From Sphingopyxis sp. LC81 (lineage in GTDB: Bacteria; Pseudomonadota; Alphaproteobacteria; Sphingomonadales; Sphingomonadaceae): DNA of 64,000 nucleotides. Below the pieces are notes generated by a model that saw nothing but the letters and a program-made list of their open reading frames with translations, was not told the DNA's origin and searched no databases. The stretch is taken from contig NZ_JNFD01000011.1 of assembly GCF_000756375.1 (NCBI RefSeq), positions 202,342-266,341 on the forward strand, given 5' to 3'. Positions 37,376 through 46,004 of the stretch are shown here, in pieces; within the stretch, counting starts at the first letter, position 1; every line of letters starts with the position of its first letter. Position numbers and translations under genes: made by a program.

Positions 37376-38091
37376 GCGTGAAGATCGAAAGCGCAATGGT
37401 GATGGCGGCCGGGATCGGCAAACGCATGCGCCCGCTCACCGCGACGCGGCCCAAGCCGCTGGTGCGCGTCGCGGGCAAGGCGCTGATCGACCATAGCCTC
37501 GACCGCATCGAGGCCGCGGGGGTCGGGCATGTCGTTGTCAACGTCCATTATCTCGCCGACGCATTGGAAGCGCATCTCGCTGCGCAAAAGCGGCGCTTCA
37601 GCATCGCGATTTCGGACGAGCGCGACTTGCTGCTCGAAACGGGCGGCGGGATGGTCAAGGCGCTGCCGCAGCTCCGCGGCGATCCGATCCTGATCGTCAA
37701 CAGCGACAATATCTGGACCGACGGGCCAGAGGACAGCATCCAGCACCTTGCGCGCCACTGGGACGGCGAGCGGATGGACGCGCTGTTGCTGCTGATCCGG
37801 CAGGCGAGCGCGACGGGGCACGGCGGGCGCGGCGATTTCCATATGGACGGCGACGGCAAGTTGTCGCGCCGCAAGCCGGGGCGGATCGCGCCCTTTGTCT
37901 ACACCGGCATCCAGCTCATCTCGCCGCGCCTGCTGGGCGGCGCGCCCGAGGGAGCGTTTTCGACCAACATATTGTGGGACCGCGCGATTGCGGCGGGGCG
38001 GCTCTATGGCCTGTCGCACATGGGGCAGTGGTTCGACGTCGGCACCCCGGCGAGCATCGCGCCGACCGAAGCCGCGCTGACGGATGGCTGA
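37372..38091 (+). CDS. murU: N-acetylmuramate-1-phosphate uridylyltransferase MurU
   Basis: A 239-residue sugar nucleotidyltransferase. The signature is VMAAGIGKRMRPLTATRPKP near the N-terminus. LETGGGMVKALP and VNSDNIWTDGP follow. It forms UDP-MurNAc from MurNAc-1-phosphate, bypassing de novo synthesis and hence the fosfomycin target MurA. A GTG start overlapping the amgK stop (GTGA) is preferred; an ATG lies 24 bp later. The stop overlaps addB by 8 bp. Confidence 0.9.
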   Translation: MSVKIESAMVMAAGIGKRMRPLTATRPKPLVRVAGKALIDHSLDRIEAAGVGHVVVNVHYLADALEAHLAAQKRRFSIAISDERDLLLETGGGMVKALPQLRGDPILIVNSDNIWTDGPEDSIQHLARHWDGERMDALLLLIRQASATGHGGRGDFHMDGDGKLSRRKPGRIAPFVYTGIQLISPRLLGGAPEGAFSTNILWDRAIAAGRLYGLSHMGQWFDVGTPASIAPTEAALTDG

Positions 38092-41000
38092 CGCCAAACC
38101 CACGGTCTTTTCCATTCCCGTCCAGCGGGCCTTCGCCGATGCGCTCGCCGCCGGATTGATCGCCCGCTACGCCGACGGTGCGCTGGGGCTCGCACAGGGC
38201 TTGATCGTGCTTCCGAGCAATCGCGCGCGCAGCGCAGTGCAGGCGGCGTTTGTGCGCGCGGGCGGCACGGGCCTGCTGATGCCGCGGCTCGCGGTGATCG
38301 GCGATGCCGACCTCGACGAAAGCGTCGCGCTCGCGCTCGATCCGATCGACGAGAGCGACGCCATTCCGCCCGCGATCGACGCGCTGAAGCGGCGGCTGAT
38401 GCTCGCGGGGCTGATCGAGAAGCATAATCCTGCCGGCGAAGAGCCGATCACCGGCGCCGCGGCGTTTCAGCTCGCCGAGGGGCTGGGGCGCGTGATCGAC
38501 CAGCTCCATTATGAAGAGATCGCGCCCGCGCGGCTCGCCGATATCGAAAGCGCGCTCGGCGACCTTGCCGGGCATTGGCAGGCATCGTGGCGGCGACTGT
38601 CACTGCTCGTCGATCAGTGGCCGAAGCTGCTCGCCGCGACGGGGCATATCGACCGTGCCGATCGCCGCAACCGGCTGCTGGGCCGGGTGAGCTCGGGGTG
38701 GCGCGTGGCGCCGCCCGCGCGCTTCGTGGTGGCGGCTGGTGTCACCACCGCCGCGCCCGCGATCGCGCGGCTGCTGCGCACCGTCGCTGATCTGACCGAG
38801 GGTATGGTCGTGCTGCCGGGGCTCGACCTAGGTATGGCGGGCGAGGAGTGGGACGCGCTCGGGCCGGTGAAAGCCGACCCCGACAAGCCCGGCGCCGAAC
38901 AATTTGGGGAGCGCCCGCTCGAAACGCACCCGCAATATCATCTGAAGCTGCTGCTCGGCCGTATGGGCGTATCGCGCGACGAGGTACAGGCGTGGGACGC
39001 GACGTCGCCCTTCGACGGCCCCGATGCGCGCGCGCCTTTCACCTCGCTGCTCTTCGCGCCCGCCGCCTATACCGCGCGCTGGCAGCGGGCGGGCGACCTC
39101 AGCCCCGGCATCGCCGGCGTCACCGCGGCGGTGTTCGCCGACGACGGGCAGGAGGCGCAGGGGATCGCGCTGATGATGCGCCACGCGCTCGAAACGCCCA
39201 CGCGCACCGCCGCGCTGGTGACCCCCGACCGCGCGCTTGCCACCAGGGTTGCGGCGGCGCTCGCGCGCTGGGATATTTCGGTCGACGACAGCGCGGGGCA
39301 GCCGCTCGGGCAGACGCCGCCGGGGGCGCTGTTGCTCGCGCTCGCCGAATTCGCCGCGGCCTTCGATCCGGTGCGGCTGGTGGCGCTGCTCGGGCATCCG
39401 CTCGTGCGGGCGGGCGAAGCGCGGCTCGGCTGGCTCGACCAGGTACGGCGGCTCGATCTTGTGCTGCGCGGGCCGGGGTTGGTGCCGGGCTGGGACGGGG
39501 TAACCGCGCGGATCGCCGAACGCGCCGACGATTCGAAATCGCGCGGCCATGCCGAAGCAGAGGCGATCGGCGACTGGTGGGGCGATGTCGCCGCCGGTCT
39601 GGGCACCGCGCTTGCGCCGTTCGCCGCGGGCGTTCCCACGCCGCCTTCGGCCCTGCTCGGCGCGTTGCAGGCGGCGCTCGGCTGGCTGACCGGCGAAGGC
39701 GCATGGACGGGCCATGCCGGGCGCGCGCTGTCCGAATTGTTCGATCGCTGGGCGCTCGCGAAGGGCGACGGCCCGGCGCTCGTCGCGCCCGCCGACTTTC
39801 CAGCGATGCTGGCCGACCTGTTGTCGGGCGAGAGCGTGCGGCCGCCCTATGGCGGGCATCCGCGCCTGTTTATCTGGGGTCTGCTCGAAGCGCGATTGCA
39901 GCGCGCCGATGTGATGATCCTCGGCGGGCTCGACGAAGGCCGCTGGCCGCAGCAGCAAAGCCCCGACCCATGGCTTGCGCCGGGCATCCGCCGGATGCTT
40001 GGCCTCGCGGCGCCCGAGCGCCAGCAAGGCGCGGCGGCGCATGATTTCGCGGGCGCCTTCGCGGCGCGCGAGGTGGTGGTGACGCGCGCGCAGCGCAGCG
40101 GCGGCGACCCCGCGGTCGCGTCGCGTTTCTGGCTGCGGCTCGCGGCGCTCGCGGGCGAATTGCCCGAGGCGCGGCTGGGCGAGCAGTCGGTGATGGCGCT
40201 TTCGGCGATGCTCGACGTGCCGCCGGGCGTCAGCGCGCCGGCCGAAAAGCCGCACCCCGCGCCGCCGCTCGCGGCACGCCCCGACCAGATCAGCGTGACC
40301 GGGGTCGACCAGCTCGCACGCGATCCCTTTGCCTTTTATGCGGCAAAGATATTGCGGCTGAGCGAGCTCGATCCGCTGAGCAGCGGCCCCGACGCGAAGT
40401 GGTTCGGCATTCGCGTCCATAAATTCCTGCAGGACTGGCAGACGGCCGGACTGACCGAGGCCGCGTTCGATGTCGAGCTGGCGGCGCTGCGGTCGGACCC
40501 GGCGCTCGATTCGCTGGCCAGCGCTTTCTGGTTACCGCGGATCGAGCCGTCGCTGCGCTGGGCGGCCGAGCGCGTCTGGGCGTCGCGCGACGAACGCTGG
40601 CCGGTGGCCAACGAGGTGCGCGGCGAGCGGATCGTGGGCGGCATCCTGCTTTTCGGGACCGCCGACCGCGTCGACCAGACCGCCGACGGCACGCTGGCGA
40701 TCGTCGATTACAAGACGGGTGCGGCGCCGTCGGGTAAATCGACGGGCGAAGGGCTCAACAGCCAGCTCGGCCTTCTGGGCTTGCTGGCGCAGGAGGCGGG
40801 CCTCGGCGACCTCGCGCCCGAAATCGTCGACGCGTTCGAATATTGGGAATTGAAGCGCGACCGGAAAAAGGATGTCGACGGCGCGGTGAAGGCGATCCGC
40901 GGGCAAAAGCCCAAGCCCGCGACGGCCGCTGCGGTCGTCGAGCGCGCGTGCGAGGTACTCGCCGACCTGAGTGCGCGTTACCTGTTGGGGCAGGAGCCCT

Positions 41001-41116
41001 TTGTTCCGGGCGATACGGGCAAGCGCTACGCCGATTTCGACCATCTGATGCGCCGCGACGAATGGTTCGGGCGCGGCGACGCCGACGATCGCGCGGCCGA
41101 AGCGGGGGCGGCATGA
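38084..41116 (+). CDS. addB: Double-strand break repair protein AddB
   Basis: A 1010-residue subunit of the alphaproteobacterial AddAB helicase-nuclease. It has an inactivated helicase-like body and a C-terminal RecB-type nuclease domain with the PD-(D/E)xK core AIVDYKTGAAPSGKS. Typical segments are LMPRLAVIGDADLDE, MILGGLDEGRWPQQQSPDPWLAPGIR and SVTGVDQLARDPFAFYA. With AddA it processes broken ends for RecA loading at Chi-like sites. It overlaps murU upstream and addA downstream. Confidence 0.95.
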   Translation: MADAKPTVFSIPVQRAFADALAAGLIARYADGALGLAQGLIVLPSNRARSAVQAAFVRAGGTGLLMPRLAVIGDADLDESVALALDPIDESDAIPPAIDALKRRLMLAGLIEKHNPAGEEPITGAAAFQLAEGLGRVIDQLHYEEIAPARLADIESALGDLAGHWQASWRRLSLLVDQWPKLLAATGHIDRADRRNRLLGRVSSGWRVAPPARFVVAAGVTTAAPAIARLLRTVADLTEGMVVLPGLDLGMAGEEWDALGPVKADPDKPGAEQFGERPLETHPQYHLKLLLGRMGVSRDEVQAWDATSPFDGPDARAPFTSLLFAPAAYTARWQRAGDLSPGIAGVTAAVFADDGQEAQGIALMMRHALETPTRTAALVTPDRALATRVAAALARWDISVDDSAGQPLGQTPPGALLLALAEFAAAFDPVRLVALLGHPLVRAGEARLGWLDQVRRLDLVLRGPGLVPGWDGVTARIAERADDSKSRGHAEAEAIGDWWGDVAAGLGTALAPFAAGVPTPPSALLGALQAALGWLTGEGAWTGHAGRALSELFDRWALAKGDGPALVAPADFPAMLADLLSGESVRPPYGGHPRLFIWGLLEARLQRADVMILGGLDEGRWPQQQSPDPWLAPGIRRMLGLAAPERQQGAAAHDFAGAFAAREVVVTRAQRSGGDPAVASRFWLRLAALAGELPEARLGEQSVMALSAMLDVPPGVSAPAEKPHPAPPLAARPDQISVTGVDQLARDPFAFYAAKILRLSELDPLSSGPDAKWFGIRVHKFLQDWQTAGLTEAAFDVELAALRSDPALDSLASAFWLPRIEPSLRWAAERVWASRDERWPVANEVRGERIVGGILLFGTADRVDQTADGTLAIVDYKTGAAPSGKSTGEGLNSQLGLLGLLAQEAGLGDLAPEIVDAFEYWELKRDRKKDVDGAVKAIRGQKPKPATAAAVVERACEVLADLSARYLLGQEPFVPGDTGKRYADFDHLMRRDEWFGRGDADDRAAEAGAA

Positions 41117-44100
41117 TCGATCCCGACAAGCTGCTCAAGATGCTCGATATCGGGCAGCGCGCCGCGGCGCAGCCCGACGATCATGTCTGGCTGGGCGCAT
41201 CGGCGGGGACGGGCAAGACGCAGGTGCTGTCGGCGCGCGTGCTGCGCCTGATGCTCGAAGGCGTGTCGCCCGAGGCGATCCTGTGCATCACCTTCACCAA
41301 GGCGGGCGCCGCCGAGATGGCGCACCGCATCCACGAGCGGCTCGCGATGTGGGTGCGGATGGACGACGGCGACCTGCGCACCGAACTCCGGGCCCTCGGA
41401 TTGGACCTTGAACTCATCGGTTATGACCATGGCGTCCCGGCGCTGATCGAACGCGCGCGATCCTTGTTCGCGACGGTCATCGACAGCCCCGGCGGCGCGG
41501 TTCGCGTCCAGACGATCCACAGTTTTTGCCAGACCCTGCTCGTCAGCTTCCCGCTCGAGGCCCGGATCTTGCCAGGGTTCCGCGCGCTCGAAGACAGCGA
41601 GGCGCGCGCGCTGCAACGCGAGGTGCTGGGCAAGCTCCTGTCGCAGCAGGGAGGCGACGGCGATCATATGCGCAGCATCGCCGCGATGCTGTCGCGCCGG
41701 TTGGGGCAGGATGCCGCGATCGCCTTCCTCGCGCGCTGTGCGAGCAGCTTTACCGCGGCGAATGCCCCGCGCCTTGCCCCGCGGGCAACCGACCTGCGAA
41801 CCGCGCTCGGCCTGCCGCAGGGTGACCCCGCCGACTGGCGGGCGGCGGCGATCGCCGGCGGCGCCGTCGCCGATGCCGATATTGCGGCCGTGGCCCTGAG
41901 TGGCCGCGACTGGGCGACCAAGACCGGCGATGCGCGCGCCGATATCATGGACGACTGGCACCGCGCCGATTCGCATGGGCGCGCGGCGATGCTGGCCGCG
42001 GTGCGCGGCTGTTTCCTGACCGGGACGGGCGATCTGCGCGCCGACTACACCAAGGAAAAGGGCGCGATGCGCAGCTGTCTTGGCGCGGCCGAACGGATCG
42101 TTGCCGCCACCGGCGACCTGCTGGCGACCGCGACTGCGATGCAGGTCGCCGACGATCTCGCGGCGGCGTGGGATTTGGGCAGCCGCTTTGCCGAAGCCTA
42201 TGCCCTCGCCAAGCGCGACAAGGGTTATGCCGATTTCGACGACCTGATCAGCATCGCCGGCCACCTGCTCGCCACGGGCGATTTCGGCGACTGGGTGCGC
42301 TTCAAGCTCGACCAGCGCACCGATCACATATTGGTCGACGAGGCGCAGGACACCAACGCGCGGCAATGGGCGATCATCCTGTCGCTGGCGGCAGAGTTTT
42401 TCGCCGGGCTGGGCGCGAAGGACGACCGCGTCCGCACGATGTTCACCGTCGGTGACCGCAAGCAGGCGATCTTCGGCTTTCAGGGCACCGAACCCGCGGC
42501 GTTCGAGGCGGCGCGTATCCGCTTTGGCGAGCGCGCGGCGGCGGGCGGCAGGCCGTTCGAGGATGTCGATCTCGACACCAACTACCGCTCGAGCCCCGCG
42601 GTGCTCGATGTCGTCGATGCGTGGATCGCGGCGGGCGCGCCCGAACGGATGGGGCTGGAAAGCGACGAGCCGCCGCACACCCCCGCCGATTTCAACCGCG
42701 ACCGCGCCGGCCGCGTCGAGCTGTGGGAACCGCTCCCGGTCGGGAAAGCGCTCGATGCCGCCGCCGACGACGAGGGCGATCGCGAGGACAGCGACGAAGA
42801 TGCCGGACCGGGCGACTCCTCCGCGGCGGCGAGCGACCCCGCGAGCCTGCGCCTGTCGCGCGCGATTGCCGACGAGGTGCAGGACTGGATCGAACATGGC
42901 AAGGACGGGCGGAGCGTCGCGCCGGGCGATATATTGATCCTCGTCCGCCGCCGCCGCGACCTTGCGGCGCGGATCGTCGCGCGGCTGCAATCGCGGCACG
43001 TGCCCGTCGCGGGGGTCGATCGTTTTTCGCTGACGCAGTCGCTCGCGGTGCAGGATCTGCTCGCCGCGATGCGCTTTGCGGTCCAGCCGCTCGACGACCT
43101 CAACCTCGCCGCCTTGCTGGTCTCGCCGCTGCTCGGCTGGACGCAGGACGACCTCTTCGGCTTTGCTCATGGCCGCAAGGGCCGCGCCCTGTGGGAACAG
43201 CTGCGCGCGCGCGAAAGCGAAGCGCCGCCCGAAACGATGGCGGCCTTGCGCGGATTGCTCGGCATGGCCGACTTTACCACGCCCTTCCGTTTCCTCGACG
43301 CCATCTTGTCGGGGCCGCTGGGCGGGCGGCGCAAGCTCTACCGCCGGCTAGGGCGCGAGGCGCGCGATCCGATCGACGAATTGCTCGGCCAGGCGCTCGC
43401 CTTCGAACGACGGGAGGCGCCGTCGCTGCTCGGCTTCCTCGCCCACATCGCCGCCAGCACCGCCGAGATCAAACGCCAGACCGAGGCGCGCAGCGACGTC
43501 GTGCGGGTGATGACCGTGCATGGGTCCAAGGGGCTGCAGGCGCCGATCGTCATCCTCGCCGACGCGACCGACGACCCGCGGCCGCGGCGCCTGACCTTCG
43601 ACCTGTCGACGGGCGCGTGGGAGAAGTTGCCGGTATTCGGCCTGGGCAAGGACGAACGGCACGGCGCGATCGCCAAGGCGCATGACGACAAGGAAGCCGC
43701 CGAGCGCGAGGAGCATTGGCGCTTGCTCTATGTCGCGATGACGCGCGCCGAGGAATTGCTCGTGGTCACCGGGATCACCAAGGCCGCCGATCGCAGCCTG
43801 CCCGACAATAATTGGCACAGCGCGGTCGATGCTGTGATGGCCGGCATGGGCGCCGACTGGCAGGATGCCGGGCCGCGCTGGGGCCGCAAGCGCGTGTATG
43901 CGGTGCAGCCGAAGAAATGGGCGCGTCCGCCAAAGGACAAGGCGCGGCAGGTGGCGCCGCCGGTTGCCGTCCCGCCCTGGGCGACGGAGTCCGCTCCGGA
44001 AGAGGCGCGCCCGCCGCGCCCACTCGCGCCGTCGGCGCTGGGCGAGGACGATGTCGCGTCGCCGCCGCAGGGGGGCGAGCGCGCGGTCGCGGTCGAGCGC

Positions 44101-44643
44101 GGGTTGCTGCTCCACGCTTTGTTCGAGCGATTGCCGCCGGTCTTGCCCGCGCGCCGCCGCGCGGCCGCTTTGCACTGGCTCGCGGTACAGGCGGCGGCGC
44201 TCGACGACGGCGCGCGCGCGGCGATGGTCGACGAGGTGCTGGGGGTGATCGAGGACCCGGCGCATTCCGCGCTGTTCGGTCCCGGTTCGCTGGGCGAAGT
44301 GCCGCTGTCGGCGGTCGTCGACGGCGTGGTCGTGGCGGGGATCGTCGACCGGCTGCTCGTCACGCCCGACACGGTGACGGTGATCGACTATAAGACCGGG
44401 CGGCATGTGCCGGCGCACGCCGCCGATGTCGCGCCCGCCTATCTGCGGCAGATGGCGGCCTACCGCGATGCGTTGCGGGTGATTTTTCCCGGCCGGCGCG
44501 TCGAGGCGGCGTTGCTCTATACGGCCGGGCCCCGGCTGGTCGTGCCGGGCGATGATCTGCTCGATGCGTACAAGCCCGGCTTGCCCGCAACCAAGGCGAA
44601 TTTGCCGGGTTGGGCCCTTGAGCCGGACGCGCCGACGCCTTAG
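41113..44643 (+). CDS. addA: Double-strand break repair helicase AddA
   Basis: A 1176-residue UvrD-type helicase fused to a nuclease. Walker A is GASAGTGKT (28-36). Then come ILCITFTKAGAAEMAHRI (motif Ia), VDEAQDTNARQW (motif II), GDRKQAIFGFQG (motif III), VMTVHGSKGLQAPIV (motif V) and LLYVAMTRAEELL (motif VI). The C-terminal RecB-like nuclease core is TVIDYKTGRHVPAH. The start overlaps the addB stop by 4 bp (ATGA). trxA follows after 33 bp. Confidence 0.96.
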   Translation: MIDPDKLLKMLDIGQRAAAQPDDHVWLGASAGTGKTQVLSARVLRLMLEGVSPEAILCITFTKAGAAEMAHRIHERLAMWVRMDDGDLRTELRALGLDLELIGYDHGVPALIERARSLFATVIDSPGGAVRVQTIHSFCQTLLVSFPLEARILPGFRALEDSEARALQREVLGKLLSQQGGDGDHMRSIAAMLSRRLGQDAAIAFLARCASSFTAANAPRLAPRATDLRTALGLPQGDPADWRAAAIAGGAVADADIAAVALSGRDWATKTGDARADIMDDWHRADSHGRAAMLAAVRGCFLTGTGDLRADYTKEKGAMRSCLGAAERIVAATGDLLATATAMQVADDLAAAWDLGSRFAEAYALAKRDKGYADFDDLISIAGHLLATGDFGDWVRFKLDQRTDHILVDEAQDTNARQWAIILSLAAEFFAGLGAKDDRVRTMFTVGDRKQAIFGFQGTEPAAFEAARIRFGERAAAGGRPFEDVDLDTNYRSSPAVLDVVDAWIAAGAPERMGLESDEPPHTPADFNRDRAGRVELWEPLPVGKALDAAADDEGDREDSDEDAGPGDSSAAASDPASLRLSRAIADEVQDWIEHGKDGRSVAPGDILILVRRRRDLAARIVARLQSRHVPVAGVDRFSLTQSLAVQDLLAAMRFAVQPLDDLNLAALLVSPLLGWTQDDLFGFAHGRKGRALWEQLRARESEAPPETMAALRGLLGMADFTTPFRFLDAILSGPLGGRRKLYRRLGREARDPIDELLGQALAFERREAPSLLGFLAHIAASTAEIKRQTEARSDVVRVMTVHGSKGLQAPIVILADATDDPRPRRLTFDLSTGAWEKLPVFGLGKDERHGAIAKAHDDKEAAEREEHWRLLYVAMTRAEELLVVTGITKAADRSLPDNNWHSAVDAVMAGMGADWQDAGPRWGRKRVYAVQPKKWARPPKDKARQVAPPVAVPPWATESAPEEARPPRPLAPSALGEDDVASPPQGGERAVAVERGLLLHALFERLPPVLPARRRAAALHWLAVQAAALDDGARAAMVDEVLGVIEDPAHSALFGPGSLGEVPLSAVVDGVVVAGIVDRLLVTPDTVTVIDYKTGRHVPAHAADVAPAYLRQMAAYRDALRVIFPGRRVEAALLYTAGPRLVVPGDDLLDAYKPGLPATKANLPGWALEPDAPTP

Positions 44644-44676
44644 CTTGAGGGCAACGATATTTCAGGAGTTCAGACT

Positions 44677-44997
44677 ATGAGTACCAAAGCGATCACCGAC
44701 GCCAGCTTCCAGAGCGACGTGCTCGACAGCGACACCCCCGTGCTCGTCGATTTCTGGGCCGAATGGTGCGGTCCGTGCAAGATGATCGGCCCGTCGCTCG
44801 AGGAAATCTCCGACGAACTCGCGGGCAAGGTGGTGATTGCCAAGATCAATATCGACGAAAATCCCGATGCGCCGGGCAAATATGGCGTGCGCGGCATCCC
44901 GACGATGATCCTGTTCAAAAATGGCGAGATCGCCGACACCAAGGTCGGCGCGGCGCCGAAGAGCGCGCTCAAGGGCTGGCTCGAAGGCGCGCTCTGA
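44677..44997 (+). CDS. trxA: Thioredoxin
   Basis: The 106-residue cytoplasmic thioredoxin. Active site WCGPCK has Cys31 and Cys34. The cis-proline motif is [13 protein letters not shown]. The sequence is a close match to canonical TrxA in length and motifs. It has its own ribosome site (CAGGAG) and ends the long run from the DivL-like kinase gene, closed by a 13-bp hairpin. Confidence 0.97.
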   Translation: MSTKAITDASFQSDVLDSDTPVLVDFWAEWCGPCKMIGPSLEEISDELAGKVVIAKINIDENPDAPGKYGVRGIPTMILFKNGEIADTKVGAAPKSALKGWLEGAL

Positions 44998-45006
44998 CCC
45001 TATTTT

Positions 45007-45035
45007 CGTCACCCCGGACCAAGTCCGGGGTGACG
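45007..45035. terminator. Hairpin between convergent trxA and tetR genes
   Basis: A 13-bp perfect stem, CGTCACCCCGGAC (45007-45019) with GTCCGGGGTGACG (45023-45035), and a 3-base loop. It is flanked by AT-rich sequence rather than a proper T-run. The sequence is of a type often repeated between genes in sphingomonads, so it may be both a repeat and a bidirectional terminator. Confidence 0.75.
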
Positions 45036-45061
45036 ATATTATTTGAGCTCAGCCATCGAGC

Positions 45062-45760
45062 TTACATCCGGTCGATCTGGAGATGCAGGACTTTCGTGAC
45101 AAGAGCGAGCTCCGCGGCGCCTATCGCCGACCAGCCCATGGCCCTTTGCGCAACGACCCTGCGGGTATGGAACGACGGGATGCTCGATACGAGCAAGATC
45201 GATTGCACGCGCGATTCGGCCGACACATCGGGTTCCGACTTGATCCGGGATATCAGCCGCGCGTTGCGTTCGATGCCGGGCAGCCACAGACGGTCGTAAA
45301 AGATATCGAAGGCCGGACCCGGTTCGGCGAGTTCGCGGGCGATGATTCCGCTGCCGAGGCCATAGGTCGCGTTGCCCAAAATCAGCTCGACCGACGCGGC
45401 CATCAGTTTTTTGAGCGCGTCGCGCGCTTCTTCCGCGCCCGATGCCGCTTCGATCGTCCGCCTTGCCGCGGCCACGGCGTCATGGTTCGCGCGTTCGAAA
45501 CGCGCCACAATCTCTTCGGCGCACGCGCGATATAGCCCTTCCTTGCTGCCGAAATAGTAGTTCAGCGGCGGAAGCGTCGTCTTCGCCCGTTCGGCGATGC
45601 GGCGCGTCGTCGCGGATTTGAAGCCCGCCGCTCCGAACTCGATCAGCGCCGCGTCCAATATGCGCTGGCGCGACTGGTCGCCCTTGCGCGACGCGTTCGA
45701 CACCGCGTCTCTTCCGGGCTGCGCAACGGATCCTTCGACCGAATCTCCCATCGTCATCAT
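45062..45760 (-). CDS. TetR-family regulator
   Basis: A 232-residue TetR repressor. The HTH region is RQRILDAALIEFGAAGFKSATTRRIAERA, followed by LPPLNYYFGSKEGLYRAC. The C-terminal ligand domain resembles the CerR/YbiH type. The start is uncertain: three ATGs cluster at 45751-45760, the first preceded by TGAGG. It is divergent from a TonB receptor gene, and a palindrome (45912-45923) lies between, so it most likely controls the receptor and the sulfatase. Confidence 0.85.
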   Translation of the reverse strand: MMTMGDSVEGSVAQPGRDAVSNASRKGDQSRQRILDAALIEFGAAGFKSATTRRIAERAKTTLPPLNYYFGSKEGLYRACAEEIVARFERANHDAVAAARRTIEAASGAEEARDALKKLMAASVELILGNATYGLGSGIIARELAEPGPAFDIFYDRLWLPGIERNARLISRIKSEPDVSAESRVQSILLVSSIPSFHTRRVVAQRAMGWSAIGAAELALVTKVLHLQIDRM

Positions 45761-45911
45761 CAACCTCAAAGCTCTTCGCTGCATTCGATCTGCCGTGCGT
45801 AAAGCAAATGGCTGCAGGTTGGCAAACATCCGATTTCCGGCAGAATACCGGGCTTTCGGCGTCCTCCGAAAAAATACTTAGAATACTATTGATTTCGATC
45901 ATTTCGAAATA

Positions 45912-45923
45912 TATCAATTGATA
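45912..45923. promoter_or_regulatory. Palindrome between tetR and the TonB receptor gene
   Basis: TATCAATTGATA, a perfect 12-bp palindrome in an AT-rich stretch (45880-45935) that must carry the promoters. A further TTGAT lies at 45889. Candidate TetR operator; inferred from position. Confidence 0.5.
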
Positions 45924-46004
45924 CATAATATGGGAGGCCGCGGAGTCGAGGGCGCTGGGAACGCGCCTCCGGGGGCGCTGGCCGCGAACATGGGAGAGAG
46001 ATGG